From CAUZIZ01 sp965219855 (GTDB lineage Bacteria > Acidobacteriota > UBA6911 > RPQK01 > JAJDTT01), in assembly GCA_965219855.1 (NCBI GenBank), contig CBDCOR010000006.1, positions 124,001-188,000 on the forward strand: a stretch of DNA of 64,000 nucleotides, in the 5' to 3' direction. Both the position numbers and the translations under genes were made by a program. The first letter of the stretch is position 1; each line of letters opens with the position of its first letter. Shown here one piece after another: positions 36,960 to 47,241 of the stretch. The notes beneath the pieces were generated by a model that was given only the letters and a program-made list of their open reading frames with translations, was not told the DNA's origin and searched no databases.

Positions 36960-38377
36960 TTTCGATCGGGAGCCTGAGATCCAAAGACGGAGAAGTCGTC
37001 GCCAACGCCCGCATAGATGTGGAAGCGTTCCTTTCTCGAGAGCTCCTGTTGAACTTCCAGCTGTTTGAATTTCCGGAGAAGCCGGCCTGCTTCCGCCTTC
37101 TGTCCCAGCTTGGCGTGGACCTGCGCCGCTTTGTAGTGAGCGGCAAAGTGGTCCTCCTGCAATTCCAGCACTCGGGTTAGGAGGCCCAGGCTCCCCTTGT
37201 AATCTGCCTCTTGGAAACGGATAAGGGCCTGATAGTAGAGGGTCTCGGTCCGGTTTGGCTGTCGCTCCAGAACCCGCTCGAAGAAAGGCCGGGCCTCCTG
37301 TTCGAGTCCCTGCTTGTAGAGGCTGATGCCCAGGTGGTGAGCCGCTTCGGTAAAATTCCGGTCCAATTTCAGCGCCTTGCGAAGCTCAATGGAGGCTTCC
37401 TCAAAGCGTCCCTGCATGCCATAGGAGAGCGCCAAGTGAAAGTAGCCCTGCGGTCCTAGAGGACGGAGCCGAACTGATTCTTGAAAAGATGCGATCGCCT
37501 GCTTCACCTTCCTGGCCAGACCGTAGCCTATGCCCATGGAGTTGACGATCTCGGGATCTCGCCCTTGCCGTTCGGCGGCTTCTCTGAGAATCGTGACCGC
37601 ATCGGCGTAGCGCGCGTTATCCAGCAGCAGCAACCCCAGGGCGTGGAGTCTTTCCCCATCCTGGGCGAAGAGCTGCCGCAGTCTGCGGGTCGTCTCCGCA
37701 GCCTCCTCTTCCCTCTTGAGCTTGAACTGAGTCTTGGCCAATAGCAGGAGCAGGTCCGGATCTTCAGGCACCTGAAGCAACGCACGGCTGACACCTTCCA
37801 GAGCGGCTTCGAAGTCACCCGTCTCATAGCGCACTTCAGCCAACCCCCTGAGGGAGGGAACATGAGTGGGGTCGAACCGCAGTACCCGCTCGAACTGCTG
37901 CTTGGCCTCTTCGTAACGCTCGGTTTTGGTGTAGAGGCGTGCCAGGTTGCTTCGAGCGTCGATGAAGTCATCACGGACGCTCAAGGCGCGTTCAAAGTAT
38001 TCGATCGATCGCTCTCGCTGTCCCCGCAAATCGGCGATGATACCCGCCACGTTTAGAGCCTGGGGTATGCTCGGAAAATCTGTGAGAAGCTTTTGAATCT
38101 TCTCCTCAGCTCCGGCGAAGTCACCTGACTCCAGTAGGGCGATGGCACTCTGATAGAGCTCCATTGCCTGGCTCCGGTCCTGCTGCGAAAGGAGGGGAGC
38201 AGTGCTGAGGCTAAAGCTGAGAAAAGCTAGGATTCCCGCGACCAATGCTCTGGCGAACAGGGTAACGAAGTGGGTGCACTGGGTTTTTGGGATTTTGGAT
38301 TCGCTTGTGGTCTGGTGCTTGGAACTGGGTACCTTCGACAAGAATAGGGCCTCGGAAAAGGCCCTATTCTTGCACAC
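36956..38377 (-). CDS. Tetratricopeptide-repeat protein
   Basis: Up to 473 residues with about ten TPR units (for example DFAGAEEKIQKLLTDFP, RYEEAKQQFERVLRFDP, RFEEASIELRKALKLD). A signal-like segment (RALVAGILAFLSFSLSTAPL) near residue 40 points to export, and the protein is probably the partner of CRTAC1 encoded next to it. The first 13 codons after ATG 38377 lie inside the 14-bp hairpin at 38339-38372, so the real start is likely downstream; I cannot fix it because no ATG lies in front of the signal segment. The end overlaps the CRTAC1 start by 4 bp. Confidence 0.88.
   Translation of the reverse strand: MCKNRAFSEALFLSKVPSSKHQTTSESKIPKTQCTHFVTLFARALVAGILAFLSFSLSTAPLLSQQDRSQAMELYQSAIALLESGDFAGAEEKIQKLLTDFPSIPQALNVAGIIADLRGQRERSIEYFERALSVRDDFIDARSNLARLYTKTERYEEAKQQFERVLRFDPTHVPSLRGLAEVRYETGDFEAALEGVSRALLQVPEDPDLLLLLAKTQFKLKREEEAAETTRRLRQLFAQDGERLHALGLLLLDNARYADAVTILREAAERQGRDPEIVNSMGIGYGLARKVKQAIASFQESVRLRPLGPQGYFHLALSYGMQGRFEEASIELRKALKLDRNFTEAAHHLGISLYKQGLEQEARPFFERVLERQPNRTETLYYQALIRFQEADYKGSLGLLTRVLELQEDHFAAHYKAAQVHAKLGQKAEAGRLLRKFKQLEVQQELSRKERFHIYAGVGDDFSVFGSQAPDRK
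38339..38372. terminator. Perfect 14-bp stem-loop between TonB receptor and TPR gene
   Basis: CAAGAATAGGGCCT, loop CGGAAA, then the exact inverse AGGCCCTATTCTTG. It lies 65 bp past the stop of the TonB receptor gene on its strand. There is no clear T run after the stem, so it may be a hairpin terminator or an RNA-processing site rather than a classical intrinsic terminator. Confidence 0.6.
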
Positions 38378-38436
38378 CTATAGTTCTGTAGGGAAGAGAA
38401 GCAGGTGAGGGCAAAGCCGCCCCTCACCTGCTTGCT

Positions 38437-41400
38437 TCAGAATGAGAATCTAAGGCCAATCTGGATGACGCGCCCCGGTAGGGCGCTCCCTACGACTCCG
38501 AAACTGGTCCGCTCCAGGCGACTACCCGGCTTGCCGAAATTCACGTTATTGAAGAAATTGAAGGAGTCGAAACGAACTTGCATCTTGGACTGCTCGTTGA
38601 TCTGGGGAATGTAGAAGTTCTTGGCCAGCGAGAAATCGAAGTTGGTATAGCCGTCGGTGTCCAGAAAATGGACGCCGGTATTTCCAAACGTCCCCAGAGC
38701 CGGCAGTTGAAAACAGCTGGTGTCAAACCACTGGTTGATCGTCTGCGAAGAGGAATTTCCGTCGCAAGTGCGATCGGGACGTTTGTTGGTAGCGATCTGC
38801 TCGGTGTTGGAAGGATCGAACGAGGTAGTGGGAGAAAAACCGAATCCGGTTTGAAAGCTGGCGATCCCGGAAAGCTGCCATCCACCCAACACGTGCCGAG
38901 CCGCCGGGTTCATACCCTGCATCATGGGCGTTTCATAGATGAAACTGGTGACAAAGCGCTGCCGCACGTCGAAGGTGCTGCGGCCCTTATCCGGCTTGCC
39001 TGGAATGTAGGCACGCGCGCCCTTGTTGTCGAAAGAGTCCCAGTCCAGCGACTTGGAGTAGGTATAGGCGGCGGTAAAGCTAAAGCCGCTACTCAAGCGC
39101 TTGCGCAAGCTGGTCTCCAGGCCGTGATAGTAGGCCTGGCCTTCGCCCTGGTCGGTCAGGATCCAGGCGTAGTTCTTGAAGGGCCGCCGCGCGATTCGGC
39201 ATTCGGAGCCACACTCAGGCTCGTTAGGAGTGGGCGACACGTTGAGGTTGCGACGCTTGGACATGTGAATGCCGTGGGAGCCGACGTAGGCAACTTCAGT
39301 GAACAGGTCGTTGCCCCAGGTCTTCTGCAGGCTCAACGTCCACACTTGCTGGTAGGGATTACGCCGCTGCGTCTCACTATTCATGATGAAGAAGACGTTC
39401 GGGCCCATGATCGAGGTTGCGTCGATCGTCGGCGGATCAGGGAGCTGGCCTGTAGTGAGCAGCGTGGGACTCAGTAGATCGCTGATGAAGTTCTGACCTA
39501 CGCCGACACTGGGTCCGATGGCGTCCCAGCCTCGATCGTTGCCGGGCACATCATCGTAGAAGACGCCGAAGCTGCTGCGGATGGCGAGATCATCCCGCCC
39601 ACCCGGCGTCCAGGCGAAGCCACTCCGGGGCGCGAAGTCATTCCCATCAATGTCGACCAGCCTTGGTTTGCTATCTGAGGCCTGGATGGTGCTGCCGTCA
39701 CCCTGCTGGATAAACAGCATGAGGAGGCGGTCTTCGTCGGTCTCCCAGGGATAGACCTGATACCTCATCCCCAGGGACAGGGTGAAATTCTGGGTCAGCT
39801 TGATGTCATCCTGAATGAAACCGTTGTACCAGAAGGCACTCTTCTTGACAGGATTCCGGTAATTAACCCCATCGATACCGCTGGGATGGCCCAGCAGGAA
39901 GTCGGCGAAATTGTTCCCGCTAAAATTGTTGTCATAGCTGAAACGCCCAGCGTGACCGCTCACGATGGCCAGGTCCTGGCGCTTTCTTCGCACCTCGGCG
40001 CCAAACATAACCTGGTGCTTTCCCCGGATCCAGTTCACGTTGAAGATGTAGTGCTGATCCTTCTGAACCGGTTCTTCACAGTTGTTGCTCCAGGTCCCAA
40101 AACCACCCACGCCGCCGATGCCCAGCGACATCACTCGGTTGCACACCGAAGTTTCGTTGATATTCTTCACGCCAAAGAACTGACCCCAATCGGTTGTAGT
40201 GTCCTGGGATCGGCCGGCGGCGGAGAAATCGACCTTGTTGAGCCCGCCCTTGACATTGAGTGTCAATGAAGGACTGAACACGTGGACCCAGTCGACCACC
40301 AAATTGTCTGCGTTCAGCGGGCGGGTCGAATCCTCCCGAATGATCCGGTCTTCCAGCCGATCCGATCGGCTGCGGGAATAACGGCCGAAAAACTTATCGT
40401 TGTCGGAAGCAGCGTAGTCGAAGCGCACCAGATACTTGTCCTCGTCCAATTCAACCAGGTCGGGACCGACAAAATTGTTTGGTTCACCTGGATTCGTGGG
40501 ACCCGGAATAAACCCCGAGCCTAGCCAGGTCTGGGCGAAACCGTCGAATCGGGAGGAGGGAATCTGGTTACCGGCGAAGGGGGTCCCTGTCAGGGGATCC
40601 ATCAACTGGGTGTCGGCCAGGATATCGGAAAAGTCCCCACTCAGCCATCCCTGGTTGGGAACATTTCCTCTGGCCGTACTGTTGAGGTTGGCACGAATCC
40701 CTTCATAGCTTCCGTACCAGAACAACTTGTCCGAGACAACCGGGCCGCCCGCCTCGATACCATACTGGTTACGCTTCGCATCCGGTTTCCCGGCATCGAA
40801 GAAATTGCGTGCGTTGAGGCCATCCTTTTCAAAAGCCCACCACGCCGTGCCATGAACGTCGTTGCTGCCCGATTTGGTCACCACGTTGATGACGGCGGCA
40901 GTGTCATAATTGCCCGCAAAGTAACCTTATCTGGACTTTGAACTCTTTCAGTGTTTCTACCGCCGGCACCGTGGCCACGAGTCCAATATAGAATTCCTTG
41001 CTGGGTATCCCGTCAAAAAGGACGTTGGTCGACACATGCCTCTGTCCCGAAATGGCTACCTGTAGATTATTCCGGTTCGCATACTGTGAACCGAATTCGC
41101 CCGTGGGCAGCTCGGGAACCACCCCGGCGGTAATGCTGGCCAGGGTCATGAAGTTCTTCTCGCCCGAGGGAAGCTCGAGAATCTCCTTTTCACTGACGAT
41201 TTCACCCAGGGAGGGCTCCTCCGACTCCACAACGTTTCGGTTGGCCTCTACCGTCACTTGCTCCGCGATTTGACCCACATCCAGCGTCACATCTCGCCTG
41301 ACCACCGCGCCCACTTGGACTTCGATTCCACTGACCACCGCCGTCTTGAAGCCAGGCAGGGCTGCGGTGAGATCGTAGACACTCGGGGGAAGGTTGGGGA

Positions 41401-41611
41401 TTCGGTAGAGTCCGTCGTCGTTCACCACCACAACCGAATCCACTCGAGTGGCCGTATTGGTGGCGGTAACATCAGCTCCCGGGAGCACTGCTCCCGAGGA
41501 GTCTTTAACGTTCCCCGTGATGGTCCCGGAGATCTGCTGTGCTCTCACACTGGGCGAGACCAGAAAGAACATGAGTACGAGAACACCTATAGTCGCGACT
41601 CTTCTCTTCAT
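38437..41611 (-). pseudogene. TonB-dependent receptor with carboxypeptidase-regulatory N-terminus; frameshifted
   Basis: Outer-membrane receptor of the Acidobacteria 'Oar/CarbopepD_reg' type, about 1,058 codons. The N-terminal frame (41611-40904) has a signal (VATIGVLVLMFFLVSPSVRA), the Ig-like ISGTITGNVKDSSGAVLPGA domain and a plug ending KEFKVQ. It then drifts to a stop. The rest resumes near 40917-40930 as YFAGNYDTAAVINVVTKSGS and continues through the beta-barrel to a terminal aromatic strand (IQIGLRFSF). Total length is one base over a multiple of three, so one base was gained or two lost. Without repair no full receptor is made. Likely a transporter of glycans or peptides. Confidence 0.87.
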
Positions 41612-41770
41612 CTGTGTTTCTCCTTGCGGGCCAGGCTGTGGAGCGGTAGCTACCGTCCTTTTTCACGAAAACAGTTTAGGACCATCCAAAATTAGATAGT
41701 CGGCGATTTAAAACGAGCTGCCAACCGATTGTCAAGCTCTTTTTAGCGGAAAATGTCCAAATCCTTGGAC

Positions 41771-41852
41771 GTAGCTTTGGTCTCCAGACCGAAGTATTTT
41801 TCTTCTTTCGAGCCCTTGGCTCGAGGCACGGCGGCCTGGAGACCACCGCTAC
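41771..41852. repeat. Hairpin repeat (family 1), copy d
   Basis: GTAGCTTTGGTCTCCAGACC on the left, GGCCTGGAGACCACCGCTAC on the right. The outer stem carries a compensating change (GGTCTCC with GGAGACC), which means the pairing itself has been kept. It ends 4 bp after the DUF1501 stop. Confidence 0.92.
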
Positions 41853-41856
41853 CTTC

Positions 41857-43302
41857 TCAAGCAAGCACCTTATCAACCACCTCGCCAGCCACATCAGTGA
41901 GGCGAAACTCGCGGCCCTGATGCCGGTAGGTCAACTGCGTATGGTTCAGTCCCAGGCAGTGCAGGATGGTGGCGTGTAGGTCATGGACATGGACCCTGTC
42001 CTCGAGAATGGCGAACCCCAGATCATCCGTCTTCCCGATCACCTGTCCGTCCTTGATTCCTCCACCTGCCATCCACATGCTGAAGGCCAGCCGATGATGG
42101 TCCCTGCCCATTCCGTCCTTGTCGCCGCTGCGGTTCTCCACGATGGGAGTCCGCCCGAACTCACCACCCCAGATAACCAGGGTAGAGTCCAGTAAGCCGC
42201 GCTCTTTGAGATCTTTCAAGAGAGCGGCCGTGGCTTGATCGGTGGCACCACAGAGCTTTTCCATGCCTGAGTTCAACTTTCCGTGATGGTCCCAACCGTT
42301 GTGCAAGACCTGGACAAAGCGAACACCCCGCTCGACCATGCGCCGCGCCAGCAGACAGTTGGTGGCAAAGGGGCCGCTCAGCTCGTTCTTGACGCCGTAA
42401 CTCTCCAGGGTGCGGGACGATTCCTTGGAAAAATCGAGCAGCTCGGGACAGCTCGCCTGCATTCGGAAGGCCAGCTCGTAGGAGGCGATTCGAGCGGCGA
42501 TCTCACGATCTCCGGTGCGGAGATAGCGCTGCTCGTTCAGTTCGCGCAGGACGTCCAGGCGAGCCCGCTGCTCCGGGCGGCTGAGCCCGGGAGGATTGGA
42601 CAGATGGAGCACCGGATCGCCCTGGCTCCGCATCGGGACTCCCTCGTAGCTGGAAGGCAGGAATCCGCTGGTCCAGGTCCCACTTCCGGCACTGGTGCCG
42701 CCGCCCGAGCTCAGGACGACAAAACCCGGAAGGTTCTCCGAACTGCTTCCCAGACCGTAAGTCACCCAGGAACCCATCGCGGGACGCCCGCCGAGGCCGG
42801 AGCCACAACTCATCATCAGCTGGGCGGGGTGGTGGTTGACTTGTTCGGTGAACATGGACCGGATCAGACAGATGTCGTCCACACGCTTTGCCGTATAGGG
42901 AAGCAGATCGGAGAGCTCCATCCCAGATTCTCCGTGGGGCTTGAAACTCCGAGGGCTGGCCCAGACATTCGCCGTGGGCTTGACGAAGGCGACGTCGATT
43001 GCCTTCCTCATCGACTCGGGTAACGGTTTTCCTTCCCACTTGTTCATCCCAGGCTTGGGATCAAACAGGTCCAGGTGGCTGGGTCCTCCCGCCATGAACA
43101 AAAGAATCACATTCTTGGCAGTTGGATTGAAGTGAGGGGCTTTCGGTGCCATCGGGTTGACGCTGGGCAGTCCTTCCGCAGGTACTCCGGCGCGGCCCTC
43201 GCGGGCCAGCAGGTTCCACAGTGCGATGGTTCCCAGTCCCCAGCCGGACTGTTGAAGAAAGTCGCGGCGGGTGGGAATGCGCTTTATCGATTTCAGGTCC
43301 AT
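41857..43302 (-). CDS. DUF1501 protein (intact)
   Basis: Sulfatase-fold, Tat-exported protein. I chose ATG 43302 (MDLKSIKRIPTRRDFLQQSG) because it lies 4 bp after the stop of the PSD1 gene and puts the twin-Arg signal at the N-terminus; ATG 43332 would overlap that gene. Metal-ligand-type segments are FMAGGPSHLDLFDPKPG, QVLHNGWDHHGKLN, VIWGGEFGRTPIVE and HVHDLHATILHCLGLNH. 481 residues, normal length. It shows what the broken copy at 16822-18264 should look like; that copy has Gln in place of the stop in relatives, while this one has FKPHGESG at the position. A hairpin repeat lies 4 bp downstream. Confidence 0.92.
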   Translation of the reverse strand: MDLKSIKRIPTRRDFLQQSGWGLGTIALWNLLAREGRAGVPAEGLPSVNPMAPKAPHFNPTAKNVILLFMAGGPSHLDLFDPKPGMNKWEGKPLPESMRKAIDVAFVKPTANVWASPRSFKPHGESGMELSDLLPYTAKRVDDICLIRSMFTEQVNHHPAQLMMSCGSGLGGRPAMGSWVTYGLGSSSENLPGFVVLSSGGGTSAGSGTWTSGFLPSSYEGVPMRSQGDPVLHLSNPPGLSRPEQRARLDVLRELNEQRYLRTGDREIAARIASYELAFRMQASCPELLDFSKESSRTLESYGVKNELSGPFATNCLLARRMVERGVRFVQVLHNGWDHHGKLNSGMEKLCGATDQATAALLKDLKERGLLDSTLVIWGGEFGRTPIVENRSGDKDGMGRDHHRLAFSMWMAGGGIKDGQVIGKTDDLGFAILEDRVHVHDLHATILHCLGLNHTQLTYRHQGREFRLTDVAGEVVDKVLA

Positions 43303-43306
43303 GGCC

Positions 43307-46060
43307 CTACTCCCTGGTGATGAACTCATCAAGATTCAATAATATGCTGCTCACGCCTACCCAAGCAGCCGCCTCGACCGGTTCGATCCCGTCGACCCCT
43401 TGGGGAGGAAACAGCTGCCGGACCGCCTCCGGATCCTTGGCGAGAATGTCTTTTCTCTCCCCAAAGTAGCGGAGCAGCCGATTCTTCTCCAGAGCACTCG
43501 GGGAACGCGCCAGGCAGACTCGGTAAGCATGGCCGATCCGCTCCTCGTCGCTGCGCATTTTCTCCCGCATGACTCGGGCGGCCAGCGACTGTGCCGCTTC
43601 CAGAAACACCGGATCGTTCAACAGCGTCAGCGCCTGCTGGGGAACCGTGGAGCGCTCCCGCCGGCTGCAGGTAGTGAGCGCATCGGGTGCGTCAAAAGTC
43701 ACCAGCTGAGGATAGGGATTGGTGCGCTGAAAGAAGGTGTAGAGGCCACGGCGGAAACGGTCCTTTCCCTTACTTTGCTTCCACCATTTCTCGAGAGCCA
43801 GTTTGCCGACCGCGTCCGGCAGGGGCGGGTACACGCTCTTTCCTCCGATCGCCGGATTCAGCAGACCGCTGGCAGCAAGCGTCACATCCCGAATCAATTC
43901 GGCCGGGAGACGCAGGCGGACCTGCCGGGCCAACAGCCTGTTCTCGGGATCGGCCGAGTCCCGCTCTCTACTCGTGTTGGCGGATTGTCGGTAGGTGGCC
44001 GATTCCACGATCAGCTTCTGCATCGCCTTCATATCCCAGCCTATCGCAACGAATTCAGTTGCCAGCCAGTCCAAGAGCTTCCGATGGGAAGGAGGTTCAC
44101 CCCGCAGGCCGAAGTTGTCCGATGTTTTCACCAGGCCCTGGCCGAAGAACACCTGAAAGATTCGATTCACTGCGACGCGCGCCGTCAGCGGGTTTTCTTC
44201 CGAGACCAACCAGCGGGCCAGCGTCAGCCGCGTAGGGTTGGGATCGGACGGCATCGAGTTCAGGAACGCCAGAGTCCCCGGTGAGACCTCGATACCCGGC
44301 TGACGAAAATCACCGCGGATAAGTACATGGGTCTTGGGAGGCCGGGGATTCTGGGCCAGGGTCTGCGCTTCGCTCAGGGGAGGATACTCCTCGGCCAGCA
44401 GTGCCAGCTTCTCGCGCAGCTCCTTGAACTTGACCTCGTCATACTTCTCCTTGCCCACCGCCAGGTTGTAGTACTCGAGGAAGTGATCGGTCAGTTGATC
44501 TCGTTCCTTCTGGGTGCGGTGCTCAGGACTGAGTCTCAGAATATCCTGCGCGTAGGTTCTGGAAGGGTCCACATTGGCTGGATTGAAACCGGTGACCGTC
44601 TTGCCTTGGCCCGTATCCGGGTCAAAGCTCGGGCTCAGACCGCCCGTGGGCCACTTGGGACAACTGGCACAGGCTCTTGCCTCAAAAATAACCGCCAGAG
44701 ATTCCCAGGCGAGATTCCATTGAGGATTGTTCTTGTCCCCCGGGTTGGCTCCGGCCTCGAGCGTCTTCTTCTCCCATCCAGCCTGTATCTCCGGAACCTT
44801 GTAGGCCTCTAGCAGCTCCCGTCTTTTTCGATCGTACTCAGGTTTGCCCCAGAGATAGGCTCCCATCTCGCCCGGCAGGGGAGCTTCGATATTGACCTCG
44901 ATGCCGCTGTCGAAAAAGGCAAAAAACCGGTAGTAGTCTTTCTGCGTAGTCGGGTCATATTTGTGATCGTGACATTGAGCACAGCCCAGGGTTAGCCCCA
45001 GCCAGACAGTACCCACTGTGTTGGTTCGATCGACGACTTGCTCGATCCGAAGCTGCTGCAAATCCAGCCCACCCTCGCGATTGGTGAGGGTATTGCGGTG
45101 GAACCCGGTGGCTACCTTCTGTTCTACGCTGGCATCGGGCAGCAGATCCCCTGCCATCTGCTCAATCGTGAACTGGTCAAAAGGAGTGTTCCGGTTCAAG
45201 GCGTCGACTACCCAGTGCCGGTATCTCCAGGCGTGGGGCATGGGGTTGTCGGTTTCATAACCCACCGTGTCGGCGTAGCGTGCCAGGTCAAGCCAATGGC
45301 GTCCCCATTTCTCACCATAATGGGGAGAAGCGAGCAGGCGATCAACGACGCGTTCATAGGCGTCGGGACGGTTGTCTCTCAGGAACCGCTCCACTTCTTC
45401 CGGGGAGGGAGGCAGACCGATCAGGTCCAGGCTCAGGCGCCGGATCAGTGTGCTGCGATCGGCCTCGAGCGAGGGCTGGATCCCCTTTTCCTGCAGCCGG
45501 GCTAGAACGAAAGCATCGATCGGATTTCGGACCCAGGCCTGGTCGCGCACACGTGGCATCTCCGGCCGCTTCGGCGGAATGAAAGCCCAATGCGTCGGGC
45601 TGGCCTCTGACCCCTTAGTGGAACGCTCTTCCCCGGCCGACTCCATCTCTGCTGGCTTCGATTCGGCCCAAAGCGCCCCCTGATCGATCCAAGCCCGCAG
45701 CAGCCCCACTTGCTCTGATGTGAGCCTTTCACCGTCCATCGGCATGGCCAGCTTCTCATCCATGCCTGCAACCAGATGGATCAATCGGCTCTCAGCGCTC
45801 TTGCCCGGAAGAACAACGGGGCCCGAATACCCACCAGCCAATGCCGCCTCCCGGCTGTCGAGCCGCAAGCCACCAAGCTGCAGGGCCTGGCCATGGCACT
45901 TGCTACACTGCTCCTTGAAGAGGGGCTCGATGTGCTTGCTGAAATCGATCTGAAGCTGCGACGGCGCAGCAAGGGGAGGTGTTTCCGCGGGGAGTAGGGC
46001 AGATCCCAGGAGGAGGACCCAAACTAAAAAGATGACACTAGCTCGGCGATCCAAAGACAC
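43307..46060 (-). CDS. PSD1 / PSCyt1 / PSCyt2 protein (intact)
   Basis: 917-residue exported protein with N-terminal signal (VIFLVWVLLLGSALLPAE). PSCyt1 haem-binding segment CSKCHGQALQLGG near residue 54 and MPMDGERL follow. Next is DUF1549 (PIDAFVLARLQEKG, LIGLPPSPEEV, HWLDLARYADTVGY), a second CxxCH (CAQCHDHKYDP) and the DUF1553 half (TRLTLARWLVSEENPLTARV, FGLRGEPPSHRKLLDWLA, VPQQALTLLNDPVF). It is the upstream partner of the DUF1501 gene, separated by 4 bp. The pair is thought to act in periplasmic oxidation of sugars or polysaccharides; no reaction is established. Confidence 0.93.
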   Translation of the reverse strand: MSLDRRASVIFLVWVLLLGSALLPAETPPLAAPSQLQIDFSKHIEPLFKEQCSKCHGQALQLGGLRLDSREAALAGGYSGPVVLPGKSAESRLIHLVAGMDEKLAMPMDGERLTSEQVGLLRAWIDQGALWAESKPAEMESAGEERSTKGSEASPTHWAFIPPKRPEMPRVRDQAWVRNPIDAFVLARLQEKGIQPSLEADRSTLIRRLSLDLIGLPPSPEEVERFLRDNRPDAYERVVDRLLASPHYGEKWGRHWLDLARYADTVGYETDNPMPHAWRYRHWVVDALNRNTPFDQFTIEQMAGDLLPDASVEQKVATGFHRNTLTNREGGLDLQQLRIEQVVDRTNTVGTVWLGLTLGCAQCHDHKYDPTTQKDYYRFFAFFDSGIEVNIEAPLPGEMGAYLWGKPEYDRKRRELLEAYKVPEIQAGWEKKTLEAGANPGDKNNPQWNLAWESLAVIFEARACASCPKWPTGGLSPSFDPDTGQGKTVTGFNPANVDPSRTYAQDILRLSPEHRTQKERDQLTDHFLEYYNLAVGKEKYDEVKFKELREKLALLAEEYPPLSEAQTLAQNPRPPKTHVLIRGDFRQPGIEVSPGTLAFLNSMPSDPNPTRLTLARWLVSEENPLTARVAVNRIFQVFFGQGLVKTSDNFGLRGEPPSHRKLLDWLATEFVAIGWDMKAMQKLIVESATYRQSANTSRERDSADPENRLLARQVRLRLPAELIRDVTLAASGLLNPAIGGKSVYPPLPDAVGKLALEKWWKQSKGKDRFRRGLYTFFQRTNPYPQLVTFDAPDALTTCSRRERSTVPQQALTLLNDPVFLEAAQSLAARVMREKMRSDEERIGHAYRVCLARSPSALEKNRLLRYFGERKDILAKDPEAVRQLFPPQGVDGIEPVEAAAWVGVSSILLNLDEFITRE

Positions 46061-46193
46061 GGATATTCTCAGGCTTACCGTTTCGTTCGCACCAGTGGGT
46101 TTGCTCCACCGCTCGGATTAATGAAAACGCTGGTCTGATTATACAGATTCTGCTCCGAAGATTCTTCTGCTGTCCAGCTCTCTCCTCGGTCAC

Positions 46194-46275
46194 GGAGGCC
46201 AAAGCTACATTCGCCAGGCCGAAGTCTTATTTTTCCGAGCCTTTGGCTCGGACGGCGGCCTGGAGCCCACCGCTA
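46194..46275. repeat. Hairpin repeat (family 1), copy e, rearranged
   Basis: The right arm and inner stem are normal (CCGAGCCTTTGGCTCGG, GGCCTGGAGCCCACCGCTAC). The left arm reads GGAGGCCAAAGCTAC instead of GTAGCTTTGGCCTCC, i.e. its outer 15 bases are inverted. It ends 20 bp past the stop of the dioxygenase gene. Confidence 0.8.
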
Positions 46276-46295
46276 CACCGGACCCAAGTTTCGGC

Positions 46296-47135
46296 TTAGG
46301 CGACCCAAAACCGATACAGAGGCTTCACGTCTTCCGGGAGGGATTCGTAGACTCCCCTTCGCAGAGGTGGCAACTCGTAGTTCTTGCCGCCAGTCTCCAC
46401 CACCATGGCGGTGTGCTCGGGAGTCCCGATCATGGTGGGATTCAGATTGAGCCACCAGGGGGCGTAGCGAATCAGAAGAGCAACCCTGGGCTGGTCGCTC
46501 CGATTGGGTGCGACCGCATGCCAGAGGCGGCTGTCACTCACGAACACACTGCCGGCATCGCCGCAAACATTCATTTCCGTGGGGTAGGGATCATCTTGAG
46601 GAGTGGACGTTCCCCCTCCGGCTGGGTTGCTGGACATCCGGTGGCTTCCGGGCACCACGATAGTCCCACCCGTCTCGGCGCTGAACGGCGACAACATCCA
46701 GATGGTCGAGATGTGCATCATGGTGTCGGGGTAGGGGGCGCGAAGATGGGATGCGTTGGTCTTGTTATAGGGCCAGTCCGCGTGCAGATAGCCCCGCTCA
46801 TTGCCCGGGTTGTTGATGACACAGTCGGTGCAGGAGATTCTGACGTAGGGGCCGAAGGAGGCCTCCGCCAGGTCCAGGATCCGTCTGTCGGCCAGATAGG
46901 GAGCGAAGGCCTGGGTTTCGTTGATCACCTGCCGGAGATTGGCAACGCCCTCAGCCCCAACCCGATGGCCCTTAGCCCTGGTCGCTGCCAGTTTTGCCTC
47001 GGCTTCTTCATGGTGCCTGGCCTGGGCGTCCACCACACTTTGCCGCACCCGATCAACCCTGTCGCTGGGAATGACTCCCTCGATCACGCAGAATCCGTCC
47101 ATCTTCAGCTGGCGGACTCTTTCCTCGCTTTCCAT
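46296..47135 (-). CDS. Phytanoyl-CoA dioxygenase (PhyH)-family protein
   Basis: 279-residue Fe(II)/2-oxoglutarate dioxygenase of the PhyH family, cytoplasmic. Start ATG 47135 (MESEERVRQLKMDGFCVIEG). The metal triad is visible as HxD in YLHADWPYN and the distal His in SRLWHAVAPN, followed by the 2-oxoglutarate-binding Arg in RVALLIRY. PGSHRMSSNPA is the usual segment before the distal ligand. Members hydroxylate diverse lipids and small molecules, so the substrate is unknown. Frame intact; a hairpin repeat follows the stop. Confidence 0.92.
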   Translation of the reverse strand: MESEERVRQLKMDGFCVIEGVIPSDRVDRVRQSVVDAQARHHEEAEAKLAATRAKGHRVGAEGVANLRQVINETQAFAPYLADRRILDLAEASFGPYVRISCTDCVINNPGNERGYLHADWPYNKTNASHLRAPYPDTMMHISTIWMLSPFSAETGGTIVVPGSHRMSSNPAGGGTSTPQDDPYPTEMNVCGDAGSVFVSDSRLWHAVAPNRSDQPRVALLIRYAPWWLNLNPTMIGTPEHTAMVVETGGKNYELPPLRRGVYESLPEDVKPLYRFWVA

Positions 47136-47241
47136 ACAAGCCTCCCTCTTTCCTGTCTACTTTGCGCACCGCTAACGATCGACGGTGTGTACCCCGTCAA
47201 GAGATTCCAGTGCTCCCGACCCAGACACGAGCACTGAGGGA

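Noticed and set aside
38339..38377. ATG 38377 as the certain start of the TPR protein
   Set aside because: The first codons lie inside a perfect 14-bp stem-loop and precede the export signal by about 40 residues; the start is probably downstream.
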